NCBI RefSeq assembly: GCF_023101765.2
Contig: NC_064229.1
Location: forward strand, 248,001-312,000
Reading direction: 5' to 3'
Source of the DNA: Spodoptera frugiperda
Taxonomy: Eukaryota; Arthropoda; Insecta; Lepidoptera; Noctuidae
Length of the DNA: 64,000 nt
The stretch's first letter is position 1; each line of letters starts with the position of its first letter. The notes beneath the pieces are model-generated. The model was given only the letters and a program-made list of their open reading frames with translations, ran no database searches and was not told where the DNA came from. A program made the translations under genes and the position numbers. Of the stretch, positions 58,166-64,000 are shown piece after piece.

Positions 58166-58214
58166 AAAGTTTAAAGTCAACGTAAGTAGAAAATTAGTAT
58201 CTATACATAAATAT

Positions 58215-58610
58215 AAGTAGATATCATCGTCATCATCATCATATCCGCCACTTAGGTCTCCTCAAATGACTTCCAGATACGCCGGTTGGAAGCGACCTGT
58301 ATCCAGTGGCTATCTGCGACCTTGATCAGATCGTCTGTCCACCTCGTAGATGGGCGTCCTATGCTGCGCTTGCCGGTACGCCTTCTCCACTCAAGAACCT
58401 TTCTGCCCCAGCGGCCATCGGTTCTCCGCACTATATACCTTGCCCACTGCCAACTTTTATTCGTTTGCAGATCTACTCGTTTTTTATTCGGTTTCCCAAA
58501 GAAACTCCGAGCATAGCCCTTTATATAGCGCGCTGAGCATCCTTGAGCGTCCTTGAGCTTCTTTATAAGGCAGTAAGAGACCACGTTTCAGTTCCGTAGA
58601 TCATCGTATA
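58215..58610 (-). pseudogene. RTE-like non-LTR retrotransposon C-terminal fragment
   Basis: On the minus strand an open stretch of about 100 codons carries WQWARYIVRRTDGRWGRKVL, then EWRRRTGKRSIGRPSTRWTD and a stop. This is typical of the end of RTE-group ORFs (family knowledge). An upstream MIYGTETWSLTA-type piece is in another frame, so the copy is broken. A (TGA/ATG)n tail at 58215-58245 marks the 3' end. All catalytic regions are absent. Confidence 0.75.
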
Positions 58611-59215
58611 AAAAATAATAAAAATAGGAATTAAAGTAATTATTACTGTGTATCACATAATTCGTAATACCTTTATGTAGTTTACTTCGAATTATGTAAA
58701 AAATATATCACTGGGGATTGAAAATTCTATTAAATAGAGCAGAATTTATAATTTCCGACTAGTTTCGAATCACACCGGGACTCTTAAAATCGTCAGTCAA
58801 CCGTTAAGCGTTGAACGAACTCCTTAAATAAATATTTAATATATCGAGACATGCTAAGGAAATTAATATAGTTTTATTTTTAAGTAATATTATGGTTTTG
58901 AAGCTACAATAAAAATCTGTTATAGAATGATAATATTTCAGAGGTGCTTAAACTATATTATATCTTATAATACCGAATACACATTCCAATTTAATCAGAC
59001 AGATGTTTTATTATAATAGTCTGTCTATTAGTTTATCAGTGAAATAGCGATTTGTATTTTCCACAATCACGACTTAGGTAAATGATGGTTTTACCAAAAT
59101 TATAAAAAATAGACAGATATGAATCATTCTTTATCTACACGGATATAGAGTTTCATTCATTTGGTATATTTTTTACCCTAATAACAGTGATACTTATACA
59201 AAAGATTTATTATAA
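58611..59215. other. Unassigned stretch with a family E fragment
   Basis: gactagtttcgaatcacacc near 58757 matches family E; the rest is not recognised. Confidence 0.35.
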
Positions 59216-59218
59216 TAT

Positions 59219-59460
59219 AGAAGGTGACATAAAGCAAATACAAAGAGATGTCATAACGGGTAACACTTTATGGGAAGCCGGAGACGTTACAAACAACGCC
59301 TCTCTTTATTTTCCAACATGCAGTTCCATACTACAAACACGTTACCAATTGTACACATTTTAATGTGCTACTTTCTGAGCGCTTATAATATTATAACACC
59401 TATTTATTTATAACATCATTGGGCAGGGCCGATCCGTTTTGTCACAGTGCACAATCACAT
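59219..59460 (-). repeat. Dispersed repeat matching 2031-2303
   Basis: On the minus strand the blocks tcataatgtgattgtgcact, aagcgctcagaaagtagcac and ggtaacgtgtttgtagtatg follow the order of the copy at 2031. Class unknown. Confidence 0.55.
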
Positions 59461-59464
59461 TATG

Positions 59465-59934
59465 ACATCTCATCTTAGTACTTACTCCATGGTAGATACA
59501 TAAAGCGTTATAAAAATAATATTGAGAAAATAGACAATTACCACATATAAATCAAAAAAGTGTTTCACATTTGAATTTCCTATACTGAATAAACAAATAA
59601 ATAAAAGTTTGATCAAAATCCTTGACCAACCTAAGCCACCATTAAAAAAAGATTGATTAATCGGCGGGATAAAGAGACTGATTACTGCAGACAAAATGGA
59701 GACCTTTATTCTGCCTACTCCAAGTAACAAACGAGATAATAAGGTTGAATAAGAAACGTAATCATGACAATAAATAGTTCATTCTTAAATAGTAACTAAA
59801 CATACAATATGTTAAGAAAAATATTATGTCCATTTCATTGAAATAAACGCAGACACCGCTGGTATTTTTTTGGGTGAATAATAAAATACTTAATAACATC
59901 AATTACTCTTTCAATACTTCTCTCACATCACACA
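59465..59934. other. Unassigned stretch
   Basis: Nothing recognised; an 82-codon minus-strand open frame here is not credible as a gene. Confidence 0.35.
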
Positions 59935-60200
59935 TCACCAGCCTATAAGTGGCCACTGCTGACCAAAGGCCTGGTTTCATACGGAGAAGGTTTGATTTTA
60001 TTAATCACGTCGCTTGCTCAATGCGGGTTGGCGACTTCAAACTTATATTTAGAAATTATAGGTTCAGGTTTCCTCATAATACTTTCCTTCACCGTTTGTC
60101 AATGGTGTCTAAATAATCTTAGAAACGACACATTGGTACTTGCCGTCGTTAGATTTCGAAACCGCATTCTCATGCATAATAAGCGGCGTCTTAAACCACC
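59935..60200 (+). repeat. Dispersed repeat, also at 63090-63250
   Basis: cagcctataagtggccactg, ctgaccaaaggcctggtttc, tgcgggttggcgacttcaaa and atttagaaattataggttca recur in order at 63090-63250. It probably derives from the 3' part of a non-LTR element. Confidence 0.55.
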
Positions 60201-60204
60201 GACA

Positions 60205-60689
60205 TTTTCACAATACTTCTCTCACTTACCTTAAAACCTTGTTAAAGTAATAGCCACAAAACTGACAAAACAAATCGTTTCTTTCATTACAACTATGACA
60301 AGTCGTTACAAGCACAATACTTATCGGCTGTCGATAAGTAAGAGAAAAACTCTGATAAAATGTTTATTTCTGTATTTGATTTAGCGATAAAATAACAAAT
60401 GAGCGGTAGGCAACGTATCAGTCATCTGGCACATGTGACATTTGATAAGGAACAAGGATTGTCGATAGTACTGTGTGAGGTTAAATCGAGTTGTACGGTG
60501 AAGTAAGATACCTATCAGTCGTTGTATACATATTGTACAAATAACTTGTTGCGCATAACTTGTTTTATCGTAATGTGATTTCATGAGCATACTCTGCCGT
60601 ATCTGTTATATCCGAAAAGATTAAGGATCTATTATAATCCATTAATTCTCAATAGTTATTCTGCATTGTATTCACATCTTTTCTTGAGA
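60205..60689. other. Unassigned stretch
   Basis: Nothing recognised. Confidence 0.35.
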
Positions 60690-60830
60690 GTAGAAAATCA
60701 TCCAGTATCTTCTCCCGCCTTGGGTGAGACGAAAGGGAATGTGAGACTCATACTAACCAAAAACCACCCCGTTCCTACTTCTGCTCTTCGAGCCGGAGCG
60801 CCGTTAACCTGCTAGGTAGCCCACTTCTAG
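60690..60830 (-). repeat. SINE-D copy, reverse
   Basis: gtagaaaatcatccagtatc, ttctcccgccttgggtgaga and accccgttcctacttctgct, up to gctaggtagcccactt. Confidence 0.6.
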
Positions 60831-60834
60831 GATT

Positions 60835-61654
60835 ATAAAATTACGTTTAATAATTTGTCCATGCCCGTTCCTATGTAAACAGCTCTTCGAGAAAAGAGCT
60901 GGATTAACTTGCGTTTAATAATTTGTTCTAACTGTCTCCTATAACAGTAAAAATATCTGATTTATTCAAAGATCATTTACCTAATATTCCTTAATGTGTT
61001 CCTTTTGAAGGAAAAAGCAGACGCACATAGCAGGAAAAAAGGACTATTTTACTAGACTTAAATCTAAAGAGTTAGAACGAATAGTACTGCAAGTTCTACA
61101 ACTAAACTAATATGGGAAACTCGACATAGTGGGAGTTGGCGAAAGTTCTAACCGAGTCGCCATGACACTTTTAAAGCCGTCCATTTAATAACAATTTACT
61201 TGGAAATAGCTAACACCTGAAACCTTTTAGAATGTAGCAGATTTACAGCAATAAAGTACTCGCTACAAAACTTTTCAGTTTATTTGAAAAGAGATTTTGT
61301 TTCTTCAAATACTTTAATAAGTTAGTTACTTTAGTTTTAAGTTTTCTTCTTTTGAAAATGGTTGATTAACTTTGTAAGGTAATAGTTCTTAACTGTATTT
61401 ATAAATGTTTAATTTAATTTCGAAATATTTTATTCAGTAAATCGTCTGTAAAATTGATTGTGGATAACAATCAAATTTAATGATAAAATCAATCCAATTT
61501 AATGAATCATCAATTCAATTCAATAAATTATATAATACGATACAGACAGGCAAAATCATCGGATTATTCTTCGAAATCTATAAAGGGTTAATTGATAAAT
61601 AAATTTTCAGTAAAAGCCTGAAATAAAAAAAGCTTTATCCTATTACAACATTTT
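60835..61654. other. Unassigned stretch
   Basis: Nothing recognised. Confidence 0.35.
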
Positions 61655-61958
61655 TAGTGCGGGAGAGCCATGCTTCGGCACGAATGGGGCAGAGTATCAA
61701 CCGGAGTGATACCTCACAGAAAACTGGCGTGAAACAACGTTTGTGTTTTATGAGTGATGTTAACGAAGGCTCTATTACCCCCTTCTTAATCTACCCAATC
61801 CCTAATTCCCCAACAGCTCATAAATTCTTAAGCACATAAAAGGCCGGCTACGCACTTACAACGCCTCTGGTGTTTTGGGTATTCATGGACGACGGCAATT
61901 ATTTAACATCAGGTAACACACAGCCTGCTCTTTTACCAGCTTATATAACAAAAAACAT
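61655..61958 (+). repeat. SINE-C copy, near full length
   Basis: gtgcgggagagccatgcttc, cctcacagaaaactggcgtg, aaaaggccggctacgcactt and acatcaggtaacacacagcc blocks, then an A-rich end. Confidence 0.65.
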
Positions 61959-61959
61959 A

Positions 61960-63089
61960 AATTCAAAGTCGCAATAGGTATTCTACTTGAAAATTGTTAT
62001 AATCAGATTATAATGAGACTTGGTCTCAACAGACTCGAGTGATCATTACCAACGAAAATATAAAATTAAAACATCCAAGAAAATTTAAATTACAAGACAA
62101 AAAGTCTATAGTAGCTCCAATTTTAACCCCGACCTTAGAACACAAGATATTAGAAAAAAAAATGTAGAAACAAAATTTTCGCCTTACGCAGGTTCATAAT
62201 AAAAAACTTTATTTTTGTTCGTTAGCGCGAAGGAAACCCTGGATGGTAATTCAGATTCAGACGTAAACGCAAACAATAAAGGTGATCAAATATGTAATGA
62301 GAACGGAGCAGTCGTTTAATTTTATCCGATATTTTCTTATTCGGAATATTTTTAGGGATCCTTTTCACCGGAATAAGCATTCAATTGGCTCTACCTAATA
62401 TAATTTACGAAAATTTACATTCAAACTATAAGATAAGAGATAGAGATAGAAGATTAAACAAAACAACCTTTCAAGTGGAGTTGAATCCCAAAAAAAAATG
62501 GAGTATTCTATTACGCTCAATACTCCCCCTAGGTTTGTTCATTATTTCTTACCTCCAATGGAACATACACAAGTAAGACGACATTTAAAAATCATTTGAT
62601 ATTGGAGGTTTACCTCCAAAATATTTTTACAGAAATATGACAATTATCCTCATCTTATTTCGTCTCAAAGTAAAGTTTGGAACTTCCTGGAAACATCGTT
62701 TATGTAAAAATCGACTACGGAACCCGACTCTTGAAATACAGTCCGAAAACTTCCAAAGATATTTTTTTATGAGTTCATCGTAATTTTCTTCAACTCAATA
62801 CTGTTAATTAACGGCGTTGCCCAAAACTTGGAAAATGTTGTTAATTTCGAGTTCCGAGTGATTTTCGGTCTATTACGAGTTACGATTTTCGAACTCGAAG
62901 AACTCGGAAGTTTCGGCACAAAAAGTTCAGTTCAGAGTAAATTTGTTGAGAATTTTCGTAAGAATTTTCTTTGACTTTCTCAGTAATGAGAAATATAGGT
63001 ATACAAACTGTTGAACACGACTTCCTTATTCGAATCAATGGCATATTTTTCAAAGTTTGTAATTCAGTTACTAATAATGAAGGTATCAT
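61960..63089. other. Unassigned stretch with unrecognised short open frames
   Basis: The plus-strand frame at 62385-62576 has a lysine-rich then hydrophobic character but no recognisable family. No gene is called. Confidence 0.35.
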
Positions 63090-63250
63090 CATCAATCATC
63101 AACAGCCTATAAGTGGCCACTGCTAACCAAAGGCCTCTTCTCACACGGAGGTTTGAGCATTAATCATACCACGGGGGTTGCTTAATGTGGGTTGGCGATT
63201 TCAAACTTAATCAGAAATTATAAACCCAGATTTCCTCACGATATATGTTT
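63090..63250 (+). repeat. Second copy of the 59935 dispersed repeat
   Basis: aacagcctataagtggccac, taaccaaaggcctcttctca and gtgggttggcgatttcaaac match the earlier copy. Confidence 0.55.
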
Positions 63251-63296
63251 CTTCTTCGTTAATCAGTATTGTTGTGCTTTTTTCAGTTTATCGAAA

Positions 63297-63485
63297 ATTT
63301 TCAGTACCAGCACGGAGTCTGAAATTGTGCCCAGTATATAGCAAAAGACTCACCCCCTATTACAAGGGACTTATAACATAAATGGTAGTAAAATGGGTGT
63401 ACATTGTACAGTGGCATTACGTGCCGTAATGTGCACCTCTGCCTACCCCTTCTATGATAAAAGGTGTGACGATACGATACGATAT
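63297..63485 (+). repeat. SINE-A 3' part with (CGATA)n tail
   Basis: ccagcacggagtctgaaatt, ctattacaagggacttataa and tatgataaaaggtgtgacga, ending in repeated cgata units; the head is missing. Confidence 0.65.
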
Positions 63486-64000
63486 CTTTAGTCAATTTTT
63501 ACAAGTAGCTGAACGATGATAAAGGGCGTTATTTTTAAAACTTAGGTATGTGATCTTACGTATCGATTACACGACAAATACGTACTCGTATGTATGTTAC
63601 AATTATGTAACAAGATTTGTTTGCAGCTTAAATGATAAAAATGTTTCGATAAAAATAAACGTTACCCATTTTTGCAGATAATTTAGATTTAATCGCCGAT
63701 AAATATTGTCAGTTGTGTAATATGTAGCGTAACTTATTTTCGGGTTTTTTTAGGTCAGGGTCAGTTTTTGCGATATATCGACAATAAGCATTTCAAAATC
63801 CACTATTTTTTCTAACATTTTTTGTAGTGATTGTGTTTGTCAGTTTATATATTTTATATTTTTTGTTATATATTTTATGTATGATATAAAAATAAGTCGA
63901 ATTTTCCTTCCTAACGTTATAACTCCAGAACGCACGATCCAATTTCCAAGGTTTTGCATTCGTTGGATAGGTTTTAGGCTACGTGGGGTTTATTATAGCA
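63486..64000. other. Unassigned stretch at window end
   Basis: AT-rich; nothing recognised. Confidence 0.35.

Overview
This window looks like a moth (Lepidoptera) nuclear genome segment dominated by transposable elements. The evidence is the AT-rich background, Helitron ends ending in the bases GGGTCAGCTAG, several dispersed tRNA-derived or SINE-like families with B-box motifs, MITEs with TTA or TA target duplications, and remnants of Jockey/CR1-like and RTE-like retrotransposons. It holds no prokaryotic-type genes, tRNA genes or CRISPR. I cannot name the species from the sequence alone.

Layout. Positions 1-4080 hold a near-perfect 190-bp-arm inverted repeat, SINE fragments and unassigned AT-rich DNA. 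Positions about 4080-8301 (minus strand) are a non-LTR retrotransposon with an uninterrupted 978-residue endonuclease/reverse transcriptase ORF2. Its ORF1 is 5'-truncated and frameshifted, and it abuts a Helitron end. Positions 8302-21548 (minus strand) are the most striking part: three Helitrons head to tail. Two are almost identical non-autonomous copies of about 3.75 kb. They carry a broken Rep N-terminal fragment. The third carries an apparently intact 1503-residue Rep-helicase gene with one 80-bp intron. Both junctions read CTAG directly followed by TC, with no spacer bases, as expected from rolling-circle read-through. A 384-bp TA-target MITE interrupts the second copy close to its 5' end.

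Positions 21549-45400 are a mosaic of SINE-like repeats, MITEs, a 5'-truncated Jockey-like retrotransposon (35968-37313) and a complete 174-bp mini-Helitron (40391-40564). Positions 45523-50149 (minus strand) hold the only host gene I can support: the first two coding exons (signal peptide and start of the ligand-binding domain) of a probable receptor-type guanylate cyclase, split by a 4.2-kb repeat-filled intron. Its later exons were not found and may lie inside 1-45522 unseen or outside the window. Positions 50150-64000 are again dispersed repeats, with an RTE-like 3' fragment at about 58215-58610.

Working relationships. The intact Rep-helicase of the third Helitron shares its 3' terminus and part of its 5' region with the two non-autonomous neighbours, so it is the natural candidate for having mobilised them (inference). 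The retrotransposon and MITE insertions give a relative order of events. The guanylate cyclase exons are unrelated to the mobile elements except that those elements fill its introns. Family labels SINE-A to SINE-D and repeat families E, F and G are local labels for repeats recognised by comparing copies within this window.
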